From Linnemannia schmuckeri (taxonomy: Eukaryota; Mortierellomycota; Mortierellomycetes; Mortierellales; Mortierellaceae), in assembly GCA_029449235.1 (NCBI GenBank), contig JANATG010000002.1, positions 2,170,001-2,234,000 of the forward strand: 64,000 nucleotides of DNA, given 5' to 3'. The translations under genes and the position numbers were made by a program. Below the pieces are notes generated by a model, which saw only the letters and a list, made by a program, of their open reading frames with translations, ran no database searches and had not been told where the DNA came from. Below are positions 1-12,239 of this stretch, one piece after another (the stretch's first letter is position 1; every line of letters starts with the position of its first letter).

Positions 1-660
1 GCGTCGATACTAAAAATGTCTATTCGTTTTATCTCCCGATCTAGCAACATTTACTCAATTCCCCATTTACGTTCCAATGAAAGAATATCTGTCTCTCGTA
101 CCCCTTTCTACAAACCAGATCTTCTGGGCTAAAAGCGAAAAACGTGGGTTTAGTCAACCCCACAGAGAAGGAAAGCTGAGGATAAATTCACTCTCTGCTC
201 TCACTAGCTCTCTTGCGCCTAAAGCGATGTTCTCGTGGCATGATAATCGTTTTTTCTCATGGGCTCTCACATTGGGAGAAGGACAGGTGGCTGGTTACTT
301 TGTTGGATTTCAAAACCGAGTCTGGCCTTTTCAGGTTAATTTTTGAAGAAATGGAACAGAGGGAGAGAGAGGCGTGAAGCGCTTTGTGTTCTGTCCATTA
401 TCGGTTGAGTACGCGCATGCGAAGGCACCAAGTACAACAAAGATGTTCTATGCTGTCACTGGGATCCCATCAAGACAACAATGAACTTTCCGATTCTATT
501 CGGACTCTCACTCCTTCCTCACCCTCCTAGGTCCGGGCTGCAGACAGCGATCGCTTTTGGCCATTTTTGTTCTCCTTCCCTCTCTCTCTCTGCGCTCCAT
601 GAGAGCTCCTGTCCTTGTTTGTTATTTGGTCCAGGTCCAAAACCATCTGTTTACCAATAT
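1..660. other. Intergenic, no gene recognised
   Basis: Short open frames occur (for example 77-346 and 481-720 on +) but none resembles a known protein or joins to a neighbour by plausible splicing. The segment ends at the promoter block of monooxygenase gene 1. Confidence 0.5.
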
Positions 661-665
661 TCACT

Positions 666-675
666 GTTGTGTAAC
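666..675 (+). promoter_or_regulatory. Array promoter motif, gene 1 copy
   Basis: GTTGTGTAAC, a variant of the GCTGTGTAAC block found before most copies of the array. It lies about 270 bp before the ATG at 941 and is followed by a purine-rich tract (about 715-780) and a pyrimidine-rich leader (about 785-935). Confidence 0.6.
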
Positions 676-940
676 CTTGTTGGGGGGATGAAGACAGACA
701 AGACACAAAGAATGAAGTGAAGAAGAGAGAGGAGGAACGAGAAGGAAGGAAGGAGGAAGAGAGGGAGAAGAGAGAGCCTCGGTCTTCCTCTTCGACTCAT
801 GAGTCCTCTTCTTGCGCCTTCATTCCCATTCCTTTTTCTTTCTTTTCTCTCTTTTCTCATTCATTTACTTTCTCTACTTCACTCATTCATCACCCCTCTC
901 TCCCTCACTTGCCCTTCTTATACCCTGCATTCATAACAAA

Positions 941-3233
941 ATGAGCGCCACAATTGATAACAAATCTCACAAGTCACTTCCTACAGTCGGGTTCAAGGGC
1001 AGCGACCTCCCTCCACTGGTGACAGACGACCCTCCCCGCGTCCTAATTGCTGGTGCAGGCCTTGGAGGACTTTTCCTTGGCATTTTTCTCGAGAGGGCAG
1101 GGATTCCCTATGAGATCTTTGAGCGATCGTCCGAGATCCGACCCCTGGGTACATGACGCGGAGCGGGCACAGTATAGCAACGTTGGGCGTATTTTCGCAT
1201 ACCGAGGCAGAAGGAGCTTCTAGTCTACTAACCTCGTCTACACTTTCTTCTCCCTTCTCCCTTCTCTTCCTCCCCTTCTTTCCCTCTGATGTTGCAGGGT
1301 CTATCATCTGTCTGGTAAAGATATGATGCTCTTTTCTTGTACTCAATTCGGCGTTGCGCGTGTCTCGTTCGCTAACGGCAATCCCTTTTTTCTCTATGTG
1401 CTCACTCTTTCTTCTCATAGTCTCCTAATATCCTACCTGCGTTCGAGCAATTGGGTCTTTACGACGAATTAATGTCATTCTCGAAACCTGCCCTAAGGAA
1501 CACCTTCTTTACGGGGGACCTCAAGATCATCGGCAAGACCAGTACTTTGACGACCGATACGTAAGTAATGAGGACTTTTTGTACTCTGCTGTGGTCGGTG
1601 CAACATAAGCACAAGGGGTCAAACAGGAAGAAATGATCGGAATTATTTACATTGTCTACTTACCCTGTATTCAAAATAGTGTAGGATATGATCGCATATT
1701 GATGGCCCGCCCAGAGTTGTACAACATGCTGTACAAACTCATTCCGCCACACAAGATCCACCTCTCCAAAAAGGTCTTCTCTTTTCAGCAAAATCACGAG
1801 GGCGTGATGCTCCGCTTTAGCGATAACACCACCGTTCACGGCGATATTCTTGTCGGGGCTGACGGAGCACATAGTGCCGTTCGACAACACTTGCACAAGA
1901 CATTGGACAAGCAGGGGCTTCTCCCCAAGGGGGATACCAAGGCTATGAGTAAAGGGTACATCTCCCTTGTTGGCACAACGGACGCATTGGATCCTGCCAA
2001 ATACCCGGGAGCGTTAGAAGAGGATTCAGAGAGTTATTACATCGTTGGCGACAAGAAGACGCCCTATACTGTAAGTTGCAACACATGTCTACCCCGCTGA
2101 AGGGTTAGCTATTTGTGTACTACAGTTCACTTAACCAGTCGCCTCCCTTATTATCGCACGCCTCATTTTCCATAGTGGGTGACATTCTTCGTCCCCGGAA
2201 ACAAAATCTGCTGGAGCGTCATTATTCAAATCGGGATTGCAGAGATCGCAGACGAACAATTCAAGTCGTCAGACTGGGTTCCTCAGCAGAACCAAAAGAT
2301 GCTTGACTCGATCCGTCATTTCAAGACACCCTACGGCACCATGGGCGATCTTTTTGATGTCACGCCCATTGAGCGCGTATCCAAGGTCTACTTTGAGGAC
2401 ATGCTCTTCGAGACGTGGAACCATGGAAGGACAGTCTTGATTGGTGATGGTATGCACATTTTTCAAGAGTCTTGTGTCAACCTATGAAGATGTTCTCACT
2501 GTAGCTCTGTGAAGTAATTCCCTCTCCTCATTTTTTTACTTGTGCTCTCGTGTCCTTTCTGCAGCTGCACACAAGGTAAGGAGAGGAATATCAAACGAGA
2601 AAAAAAAAGCGTACCAATGCAATGGATCCCTCACCCTCATCTGACAATCAATTATTTGACCTCTCATTTTTTTCATCTCCAGCTTCTCCCAAGCAGTGGC
2701 GCAGGGGCCGTAAACGCCATGCAGGACGCCGTTCTCCTCGCCAACCATATCTACGACATCAAGCCCACAAGTTTTGAAAACATCAAGAAGGCATTATGCG
2801 ACTACAAGGAAGAGCGCTTCGACGCTATCAAGGACCAGTATCCACAATCGTACATTGCCGCAAAGCTCATCTACGGACATGTAAGTTGACTCTTGCTTGC
2901 GGAGTTATTTTTCTTTACTCATCCTCCCTTTCTTTCTCTACGCAGCAAGTGCGATAAAGAAGCTGAAACTTTATTTTGTTTTTGCAACCACTACTATCAA
3001 CACAGACGTTCTCGGAGCGAGCACTACGACAAGTCGTGTTCAACTGGATGCCCAGGTCAATGCAGATGAAGCAGCTCTTGAAAGATACTGCATACCGCCC
3101 ACAGGCAAATTTCCTGCCCCCAGCTCCTAAACGCGGCACAATGGAGACGATTCCTCAACAACCTTCCAAGCGTATCCAGAGAGAGAAGGAAGAAAAGGCT
3201 AGGAAGCAGGCCGCTCCTGCCACCGCTCTTTGA
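941..3233 (+). CDS. FAD-dependent monooxygenase, array gene 1
   Basis: Eight exons: 941-1148, 1298-1314, 1421-1560, 1680-2070, 2176-2449, 2565-2575, 2683-2880, 3006-3233, giving 488 aa. All introns are GT-AG and the phases agree. Seen motifs: an N-terminal dinucleotide fold GAGLGG at residues 38-43 with the acidic E61 that normally holds the FAD ribose; GDILVGADGAHSAVR with the DG motif at 183-184; GDAAH at 342-346 running into an SGAGAVNAMQDA stretch, the second FAD pyrophosphate and isoalloxazine region. This is the PHBH-fold group A flavin monooxygenase plan (NAD(P)H-driven hydroxylation or epoxidation); the substrate is unknown. The C-terminus is a Lys/Glu-rich tail ending in Ala-rich residues. 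The chosen ATG follows a pyrimidine-rich leader and matches the MS-start of other copies. ATTAAA at 3280 may serve polyadenylation. Confidence 0.88.
1298..1314 (+). other. 17-nt microexon (exon 2) of gene 1
   Basis: GGTCTATCATCTGTCTG lies between a TTGCAG acceptor and a GTAAAG donor. With one base from exon 1 it encodes G-S-I-I-C-L and keeps the frame into exon 3. The same 17-nt exon can be found in every full copy of the array. Confidence 0.85.
2565..2575 (+). other. 11-nt microexon (exon 6) of gene 1
   Basis: CTGCACACAAG lies between TCTGCAG and GTAAGG. Together with the last G of exon 5 it encodes A-A-H-K, completing the GDAAH FAD-binding motif. Without this exon the frame and the motif are both lost. 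Its length is 11 nt in every full copy. Confidence 0.87.
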
Positions 3234-3635
3234 TAATCAACTTGGATACCAATGTGTTCTACCCCTTTTCGTCCATGCAATTAAACATATGTACTTCTTG
3301 CATATACAATGTGGAGACTCCTCTTTCAAATTCTATTGTTTTTGATCCCATACTTGCTATGTAGCTCATGAAAAATGGGATGAAAAGTGGAAGAGTTGAC
3401 ACAATAGGGCGAGACTTGCATGACCGAACATAGTCGTCAACAGACGTAGTCGATAGGTTGAAAAGGTACATGCCACATTGATCGCCGATCTAGGTCTCCT
3501 AGTCTTTCAGCCTTTTACCTCACTTTTCAGCTATGATACCTCTCCCCCTTGTTCCTCCCTCAAAAAAAACATCACACAACAAAATAAGATTGGTAACAAT
3601 CTTAATGGGACGGAGGGAAAATAAAAAATCCCATT

Positions 3636-3645
3636 GCTGTGTAAC
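3636..3645 (+). promoter_or_regulatory. Array promoter motif, gene 2 copy
   Basis: GCTGTGTAAC about 205 bp before the ATG at 3850. A GAAGGGAAGAGA-type purine tract (about 3655-3715) and a CT-rich leader (about 3718-3840) follow it. Confidence 0.65.
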
Positions 3646-3849
3646 GGTCGGGAAAGGAAAGAGAGAAGGGAAGAGAGAAGGGAAGAGAGAAGGAAGGAAA
3701 GGAAGGATGGAGAGACCTCCTTCTACCTCATCCTGTTTTTCAACTTTCATTCCGTTCATTCATCTCTCATCCCTCAACACACTCCATCACCTTTTCTTTC
3801 TCTCTTCCCCTCCAAGCTGTCCCTGGCGCCGCTTTCTTACCTTGCGAAT

Positions 3850-5986
3850 ATGAATATCACCACTGAGTCACCCGCGCACAGTCCCTCAGGAAGCGACCTC
3901 CCTCCATTGGTGACTGACAGACCACCCCGTGTGCTTATTGCTGGTGCTGGTCTAGGTGGACTTTTCCTCGGCATCCTCCTGGAGAGAGCTGGCATCCCTT
4001 ATGAGATTTTCGAGCGTTCTGCGGAGCCAAAGCCTCTCGGTAAATAGTCATCTCTTGTCCACCACAATATTCCAAGTAACTTCAAACGGTCATACAGCAC
4101 ACAAATTGACCCGCTTCTTTGTCTTGTTTCTCGTTCGCAATCTAGGGTCAATCATGTGTCTGGTAACAATGCCAATCCAGCATCATCAATTGAAAGAAAG
4201 ATATAACAAGGAACTTGATGTGCTTCTCAATTGACATGGTCCCTTACTCACATCTTCCTTGACACATAGACTCCTAACATTTTACCCGCTTTTGAGCAAT
4301 TGGGTCTATTGGATGAACTGTTGTCGTTTTCGAAACCAGCACGTATCGCAACTTTATACACGGATAAGTTGAAGGTCATCGGCGAAGCAGTGCCTGCATC
4401 GGCCGATGTGTAAGTCGTCTTTGTGTCCTTTTGTTTTTGGTCAAGGGATGATATTGTTCTTCTTTCTCACGCGACGTTGTATTTTTTTTTATACCGAAAT
4501 TATTCTCTATTAGTATCGGTTACGATCGCATCTTGTTCGCCCGTCCCGAGCTACACGACCTGCTGTTAAAGCAAATCCCCTCGGAGAAAATGCATATGTC
4601 AAAGAAGGTTGTTTCTTTTGAGCACGACAACGATAGCATTACCCTTGCTTTTACTGACAATACCACTGCTCGCGGTGACATTCTTGTCGGAGCAGATGGT
4701 GCTCACAGTGCTGTTCGGAAGCACCTCCATAAGGTTTTGGACAAGCAAGGACTGCTTCCCGAGTCCGACAGCAAGGAGATGCCCAGAGGGTATATTTCGT
4801 TGGTGGGCACGACTGATGCTCTTGATCCTGCGAAATACCCTGGTGTCTTGAAGGAAGACTCCGAGAGTTATTATGTCATTGGCGACAAAGACACTCCTTA
4901 CACTGTAAGTGTCAACGCTCATTGAGTTTGGCGACAAAAAACAAGTATACCAATGTCCCTTCTGATCCCGATTTTTTTTCTAGTGGGTGACTTTTACTGT
5001 ACCTGGAAACCGAATCTGCTGGAACGTCATTATTCAGCTGGGAATCAACGACGAGGCTGATGAGCAGTTCAAGACGTCGGACTGGGTGCCCCAGCAAAAC
5101 AACAGGATGATGGACTCTATCCGCCACTTCAAGACCCCCTACGGCACGTTAGGAGACTTATTCGATGCTACTCCTATCGAGCGGGTTTCTAAGGTCTACT
5201 TTGAAGATATGCTGTTCGATACATGGAACCATGGGCGCACCGTTTTGATCGGCGATGGTAATTTTCTCATTCATTGAGTCTCTCGCCTTCTTTAGCACTT
5301 TGTCGTCACATACAATACTAACATAAACATTCTTTTCGTTAATCCCCGTTTCCCTCTTTCCACAGCTGCCCACAAGGTGAGGACGATGCAGCAGCGACAA
5401 AGAAATGAACTAGATCGATTTATGCAACCTTATTCTGACAGCCCCTCGATTTTTCGCTTTTTCCCTTCCTCTAGCTCCTCCCAAGCAGTGGTGCTGGCGC
5501 TGTGAACGCGATGCAAGATGCTGTTATTCTTGCCAATCATCTATATGACATCAAGCCAACCAGCCTCGAGAACATCGAGAGAGCATTGAGCGACTACAAG
5601 GAAGACCGATTCGATGTTATCAAAGACCAATACCCTCAGTCGCATATGAGTGCCAAACTCATCTATGGACATGTAAGTCGGCCGAGCGCCATCCAATGCT
5701 TGAAGGAAAGAGAACAGAATGAAAAGACAAGACATGATGCTAACCCCTGTGGCTTGATTCGATTGAATAGACACTCTGGGAGCGCATCTTCAGATACATT
5801 ATTTTCAACTGGATGCCAAAGTCAATCCAAATGAAGCAAATCGAAACGAGCACCGCCTATCGCCCCCAAGCTAACTTTCTGCCTCTGGCCCCCAAGCGCG
5901 GTACTTTAGAAACCATTTCTCAAAAGCCTTCGAGACGCATCCTGAAAGAGGAGGAAGACAAGAAAGCAACTCCAGCTGCTGTGTGA
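3850..5986 (+). CDS. FAD-dependent monooxygenase, array gene 2
   Basis: Eight exons: 3850-4039, 4146-4162, 4270-4409, 4514-4904, 4984-5257, 5366-5376, 5475-5672, 5771-5986; 478 aa. Same exon lengths as gene 1 in the core (17, 140, 391, 274, 11, 198 nt), so the gene structure is well supported by the paralogues. GAGLGG near residues 32-37, DG at 177-178, GDAAH around D337. Exon 8 carries an IETSTAYRPQ segment where most copies have KDTAYRPQ; the relic just downstream (6462-6986) shares this, so the two are closest relatives. AATAAA at 6037-6042. The reaction class follows from the family; the substrate is unknown. Confidence 0.88.
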
Positions 5987-6461
5987 TGTGCAGCTTTTTT
6001 TAGCACCTTTACAAATCGTCTTTTGATGCAGCGTGTAATAAAAGTAACGATCGATATGGAACGTTGTCTCTATGTGATGTCCATACGTTTCCTGTCGTTT
6101 TGAGTTGTGAATCCAATCACCAATTTAGGAAGACTTCGATCGTCCACTACGAAATAACTAGGAACGATCAATCCACGAACTAAGGAAGGAAAAATTCTCA
6201 GTCGTTATCAGCGAAGGAGGAAGGTCTGCAACGAGCCATATATCGTCGCTAAGTTTCACAGTTGTCTCGTACTAATGCTATGCTGCCCTCACATTATGTC
6301 GGAAAAGGAGTGCCTATTTTCTCTTCATCTTTGCACTTGGTATCCTTTCTGTTGAAAAAGAAAAGCATGTAAGCTGCCGTTCATTCTCTTTGATTTGCTC
6401 CCCCACGGATCAAGTATCACCTTCTCACACACTCCTGGTTGGTTTTCCATTTCTTTCCTAT

Positions 6462-6986
6462 TGGCCTCTTCCAAGCATGGTGTAGGAACAGTGAGTGCGA
6501 TGCAGGACGTAATTCTTTTGGCCAATCATCTATATTACCTTAAGCCTACCAGTTTCGACAACATCAAGAGGGCGTTGAATGACTACAGAGATGAGCGCTT
6601 CAACGCTATCAAGATTCGATACCTCCAATCGCACATGAGTGCAAAACTCATCTACAGACACGTATGTTTCGTCAACAAAGACTCTTTTTAGTCTATTAAG
6701 TGTCCACTCGCATATGTAGGAGAAGAGAACAGAGAATTCATTTTCTTAATGCTCTTGTTGTACGTACAGACGTTATCCAAAAGAATCTTCCCACAGGTCA
6801 TCTTCAACTGGATGCCAAAGTCCATTTAAATGAAGCAGATCGAAACGAGCGCAGCCTACCACCCTCAAGCTAACTCTTTGCCCTAATCCCCAAAGCGCGG
6901 TACCTTGGAGACTTTCGCAAAAGCCCTTGAGACGCATTCAGGAAGAAGAGGAGGCCAAGAAAGTGACCGCTGTTGCTGCACTCTGA
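6462..6986 (+). pseudogene. 3' relic of a monooxygenase copy (exons 7-8)
   Basis: Only the last two exons survive: exon 7 about 6462-6661 (reads ASSKHGVGTVSAMQDV..., donor GTATGT) and exon 8 from 6770. In exon 8 the expected CAA after KSI is TAA (near 6827), and later frame shifts occur before the old stop at 6986. No exons 1-6 are present upstream, so this is a truncated duplicate. The exon 8 sequence is closest to gene 2, suggesting a partial tandem duplication of gene 2. Confidence 0.8.
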
Positions 6987-7807
6987 TTTTACATTTGTGT
7001 GCCTCTTCGCCAATCTACAAAATAGTTTACAATTAAAATAAAAAAAAAGACGCTTAGGAACTCTTATCCTTTTATATCAAATAGACATACTGCTTCTCGG
7101 AGGCAGACAAAAAAACAGAGGCAAGCAATCGATCGCCCCTGCCTCATCAACGCCTTTTATCAAGTATAGAAAAGCGCCTACTCGTCTCATATTTTTGTTT
7201 GGGAGCAACATTCAAACTAACAAGGGGGCACAAGAGCACAGGTGAACGGTCAAACATCCTTATCTGCACACTTTATCCTTTTGCACAACAGCAAAATGTA
7301 GTTCTCTCAATCTGGCAAGGTTTACGCACTTTTTACTTTGTTCTCAGGTTGCAATTTTTTTCTGGAATGCCAGGCTGCATCTAGGAACTGATAAGAACAA
7401 TAAAAATTACTAGTAGGTTATATCAGCAGAGGGTCGAGAAGGAGAATGGAAAACATAAGCTCATGTCGTATGAGCGGGGTCGGTTCCTATGCCTAGGCTC
7501 TGGGCACAGTTTGAACCGCTCAGATCTTTGCCTTTGATCGAGACACCTCCTCTGGCGAGATGATCATCGTGTGTAGTAAGCAGAACGCTGACTGAAAGGG
7601 AGTGGATGGCAATGAGAACTCAGTGGATCTTTTGATTGAAGAAAGGGTCAATAGTCAGAAGCAGGCATTTGGTGGGAGGCGTGGATGTCGAGCTACGACG
7701 ATTTTTCTCGAATTTATTGTCTTTACAAAAGGGAGACAAGGGAAGGAGAGACACATTGAATGTTCAAATATTATGCGCTATCCAAGTATGTCTCTAGAAC
7801 CCTTTAG
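6987..7807. other. Intergenic, no gene recognised
   Basis: No coding region that I can support. Around 7320-7365 (acgcactttttactttgttc and the following ctcaggttgcaa) resembles 9630-9665, so part of this stretch is a diverged repeat also present before array gene 3. Confidence 0.4.
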
Positions 7808-8023
7808 TCACCAGAAAGAGCAAAAACACTTGTAGCCAGCAATAATGGGGAGGCAGAAACCTGTAGAGCGATTCTCATCTTTCTGACAGTGTTTTACGCA
7901 TTCTTCTTTGTAACCGGGACATCCATAGTCGGCCTGTACTGACTGAACACTTGTTGTCAGCAAAATGACCATGGATGTTGCAACTGCAAAGGCAGTATAC
8001 TTTTGTAGGCGTGAGCTATACAT
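7808..8023 (-). CDS. Secreted defensin-like peptide (CS-alpha-beta pattern)
   Basis: A single-exon 71-aa frame. Residues 1-31 look like a signal peptide: basic start, hydrophobic core around AFAVATSMVILL, small residues before the likely cleavage after VQA. The mature part of about 40 aa has exactly six cysteines, at 35, 42, 46, 57, 66 and 68, in the order C-x6-C-x3-C-x10-C-x8-C-x-C. The CxxxC plus CxC pairing and a GxC gamma-core-like STGFC are hallmarks of the cysteine-stabilised alpha-beta fold of fungal, plant and invertebrate defensins. A TATATTT box lies about 90 bp upstream on the minus strand near 8110. The likely role is an extracellular antimicrobial or interaction peptide; this is inferred from scaffold and secretion only. 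It sits alone between monooxygenase gene 2 and gene 3. Confidence 0.72.
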   Translation of the reverse strand: MYSSRLQKYTAFAVATSMVILLTTSVQSVQADYGCPGYKEECVKHCQKDENRSTGFCLPIIAGYKCFCSFW

Positions 8024-9959
8024 CGTGAGAGGATTCGCAGTGGAACTTCAAAGATCGAAGGGTTGTGAATGGAATTAGATGAATGCCTGGGCTATGGTGC
8101 AAAACAAAGGACAAATATAGGTCAGTGCATGAATCATTACCACTTCTTAATGTTGGAATTTTACTGTCGGTTAGCCATAATATAGACAAGGATGTGCAAA
8201 AGAGTGCAGGGCCTCTTGATGGCACACCCGTGAAAGATTTGAAAGGAATCCGTAGTGCTTCTGCAACTCTTTTTTTTGCGACGGCACTTACAATGGGCTT
8301 GCAGTAGGTGTTGATATTGCGAGTCTTGAGTCCAAGCTGTGAATAGATGAGGTTTAGTTCAGGACACCGAGAGTAGATGCGCTAATTATGTTCATATATA
8401 AAAGAAAAGCGTTGCCGGTTGAGTAAAAGGCGAAAGACAAGAGGGGATCAGAGGTGTGCCATTGACTTTTAGACACCTGATGGGGATGGAGAGAAGTTCA
8501 GGAGAGAGACAGCAAATCCGGCGGACCACAATAGATCAGAGAGAGATTGTACCATTGAAGCACTTTAGTTCAAGGATGAGACAATTCAGGGGAAGGGAGT
8601 GGGGAGCAAACCAGGGATGAAAGGGTAGAGAGATGAGAGAGCGGAGGGACACTACCATACTGATTAAGGAGTAACAACAGAAGAGAGTGAGAGGGAGAAG
8701 GAAACCATATCAAGAAAAATCATGAGAATGAGGATCTGCGTACGTGTCTAGCTTGTTAGTCTATACGCCTGTTGTAGGAGAGACTGCGTGCCTGAGTGAA
8801 GGGAGACAGTCCTATGCCACTGCCATGTAGGTGAAGAGAAAAGAGGCGCCGTGAATAACATTATACTTGCCCGCTGTAAATGAACCAAGGACGGACGAAC
8901 ATCCAGAAACGGCAACGCCAAATCAGGGGTAACCATCCTCCCTTTTAGGTGTCTAAGCCAGACTGGAGTAAACATAGGAGAGAAAAAAGGACAACATATC
9001 CATCGAAGGATAGATGGAAAAAGAGGGAGACAACACCAACAGAGTAGGAAGATCAAGGACGGACAGGGCGGATGTAGGAGGGCCAAGATGGGCAACACTA
9101 TGAGTGAATGCTAAAGACCATGATTGAGTGAGAATGGGAAAGGGTACCATATCATTCTCGCTCGTTCGGGATTTATAAGGGGTCTTGCAATGGCCATGCA
9201 TCCGCTTGAGTGTCAGCGATAAGGAAAAGCAAGCCGTCTGCCTGCTGAACGCCAACAAGGAGTAAGGGCAGTGCTCAAGCCTTCATCTACGCCAGGTTTG
9301 AAGGAGGGAGAGGGCTAGCTCTTTTGCAGTGAATGCATGCTTTCCCCTGGGATGTGAAGATAGTCTTGGTTGCGCGATGGTACTTACGACGGGGTACAGT
9401 AGTACAGTGATCTCTTTATATCGTGCTTGTTGTGTATGTGTGTGAGTGTGCATTCTGCTCCGTCTTCTTTCCCCTTCTTGACAACGTTGACTTGTCTAGC
9501 AGGAAACGAAAGTAGTGGATGTCTCTTGGAGCAAGTTCTTGGATGTATCGACTTTGGCTTTTTTTCCATCTTAAGTCGCCGATGCCTCCGCCGCACATCG
9601 CATCGGCATCCCCTTTTGTGAAGTTTGCGTCCTTTTTACCTTGCTCTCAGGTTGGTATTCTTTTTAGCCGACAAATAGAAATGGCAGACTGCTCTGGCAT
9701 GTTTTTTCGCGTGGGCTCTCCCTGTGACAGACGAGACAAGATTTGACCGCTTAGCTTAATTTTGAGCAAATGGAAGCCTTGCGAATAAAGAGGGAACGAC
9801 CCATGGTACCTCCAAACACAGTCGGCTGGCTTAAACTAGAGAGATTGGACATGTAAAAAACTCATTCAATCCTGCCATTGGGACCTCTATCCCTCATATT
9901 AGATCCTTGACCCGTTTTTCTTGAACTTTGGTCCTTTCTCTCAATAGAAGTAAACGGGC
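8024..9959. other. Gene-poor stretch
   Basis: Besides the short promoter of the defensin-like gene I see no supported gene. Minus-strand open frames at 8748-9098 and 8953-9258 are Pro/Leu/Ser-rich, overlap each other and show no recognisable domain. The usual array promoter block is absent upstream of the gene 3 pseudogene. Confidence 0.4.
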
Positions 9960-12217
9960 ATGATGATACTCGTCCCTCTACTCTCCAGGGAAAAAAGTAA
10001 GTTCCCTGTGTTACTACAATCAATCCTCACTTCCAAGGAAAGCACGTACCTCCATTCAGCCGGTTTCAAGGGTGGCGACTTCCCCCCTCTGGTGACAGAC
10101 AGGCCTCCCTGTGTCCTAATCGCTGGTGCCAGCCTGGCTGGGCTTTTTCTTGGTATCCTCTTAGAGAGAGCAGGAATACCCTACGACATCCATGAGCGTG
10201 CCACCGAAATCAAGCCAATTGGTAATCGAAATTGTACTCTTTGTTACATATCCTCAAAAAAACCATGAAAAGCGAAACAACGCGCCTTCGTTTTTCTGTG
10301 CTGACCCTCGTCTCTGTTCCTTCATTTTTTTTAGGTGCTATGATATGCTTGGTAATAACAACTTTCTTGCCAATCTGTTTCAAACATACATGTTATGCAA
10401 ATCTCTTGCCTAACCCATCTCCAACTTCTTTTATTCTTTTCTTGAATAAGGCACCCAATATCCTCACGGCATTCGAGTAATTAGGTCTCTATGAGGAACT
10501 AATGTCGTTCTCTAAGGAGGGCATCCATTCGACCTACTACACACATCAATTACAAGTCATCGCCAGAAATGACAGCGTCGACGGTGATCTGTAAGTAGTA
10601 TTACCCGCTTAGTTTCTTTTGTACTCATGGACAATTCTGAACACGCGAAAGCAACAATTCTTCCTTCCACTTTGTCTTGTTAGCATTGGATACGAGCGTG
10701 TTTGTTCGCACGTCCTGAACTCTACGATTTCCTCTTCCGACAAATTCCTCCCATTAAGGTTCACATGTCCAGCAAGATTGCTTCCTTTGAGCAGGACAAG
10801 AAGGGCGTAACAATCACCCTTGGAGATAACACAGCCGTTCGTGGCGACATCCTGATTGACGCAGATGGAGCACGCAGTGCAGTCCGCACCCACCTTTACC
10901 AAACTCTGGAAAAACAAGGACTTCTTCCCAAATCTGATACCGAGGCCATGAGCGTGGGTTATGTCTCTTTGCTGGGAACGACTGACGTGCTTGATCCTGC
11001 CAAGTATCCCAGTTTACTGAAGGAGGACTGCGAGACTTCATTCATCATTGATGATAAGAGGACGCCTTACACCGTACGTTCTCGAATCTTGGTTTCCTTT
11101 TTTGCTCCGCACAACTTTAAAAAACACAACATGCACGTCTATGTTCTTAAGCATATCCTTTTTTTTGGGCAACATTTAGTGGGCGACATTCACGGTTCCT
11201 GGCAACAAGATCTGCTGGAACATTATTAACCAGCTTGGTCTTTCCTCGATCGCGGATGAAGAAGTCGAGCCCCCAGACTGGGTGGCCCAGGACAAGAAAA
11301 AAATGATGGACTCAATTCGCCATTTCCCGACTACATATGGAAATATAGGTGATCTTTTTGATGTCACTCAAACTGACAGGGTTTCCAAGGTCTTTTTCGA
11401 AGACAAACTGTTTGAGACATGGAACCATGGACGAGTCGCTTTGATCAGTGATGGTAAGTATTCGAGCGACTGCTATGTACTCAGCGCTCTTTTTGTCTAA
11501 TTCACTTTGACCAATGTCTTATTTTTCTTTCCCTTTCTATTCCTTCTTAAAGCGGCCCACAAGGTGCGATGACTCTTTTTTTCACGAGAGCACTGGACAG
11601 AAGGACTGGGCTCATTGGATCCACATGTTAACCTCCAACTTCATATCACACTTTTTTTTAACCCCTTCCAAGCACCGGAGCAGGAGCTATCAATGCCATG
11701 CAGGATGCAGTTCTCATCGCCAACCACACCTATGACATCAAACCAACGACCCACGAAAACATTCAAACTGCACTGAATGAATACAAGGAGGAGCGCTTCG
11801 ACGCGATCAAGGACCAGTATCCCCAATCGTACATCAGTCCCAGCTGATGTATGGACATGTAAGTATATTCGCGTACCTCTCGCTTCGTGAACTTACTAGA
11901 TAAGAAAAAGTGGTCATATGCGATGCCATGTCGATAATTCCTCTTTTTTTGTATTCATTGACGTTTTTGACTTTTAGACACTCTACAAGCGTATTCTCCG
12001 ACAGGTTATTTTTAACTGGATGCTCAAGTCGGTGATGAGGAGACAGCTGCCAAAGGACACCGCCTACCGTCCTCAGGCAAATTTCTTGCCTCAGGCGCCC
12101 AAGCGAGGTACTTTGGAGATCATCCATCAATGGCCATCGAAGCACATCCAAAAAGAGAAAGAAGATGCGAAAAAGATCGCCGCTGCTGCGCTGTTTGAGA
12201 AACTAGACGAATGTTAA
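9960..12217 (+). pseudogene. FAD monooxygenase array gene 3, pseudogene
   Basis: All eight exon positions can be traced: 9960-10221, 10335-10351, 10451-10590, 10684-11073, 11180-11453, 11553-11563, about 11662-11858, 11978-12217. Damage seen: TAA at 10478-10480 in exon 3 where paralogues have Gln; exon 4 is 390 nt rather than 391, with one base lost in the segment after GYER; the AG acceptor before exon 7 is gone (TTAACCCC where others have AG-CTCC); exon 7 lacks one base near its end, creating a stop; GxGxxG reads GASLAG; the DG region reads DADGARSAVR. Exon 8 is still open and AATAAA follows at 12234. Its relatives are genes 7 and 10. Confidence 0.88.
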
Positions 12218-12239
12218 AGAAAATTGGCATTCAAATAAA

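Noticed and set aside
8748..9258. Two overlapping minus-strand open frames
   Set aside because: No signal, domain or homologue recognised, composition is like random CT-rich DNA, and no promoter or splice support.
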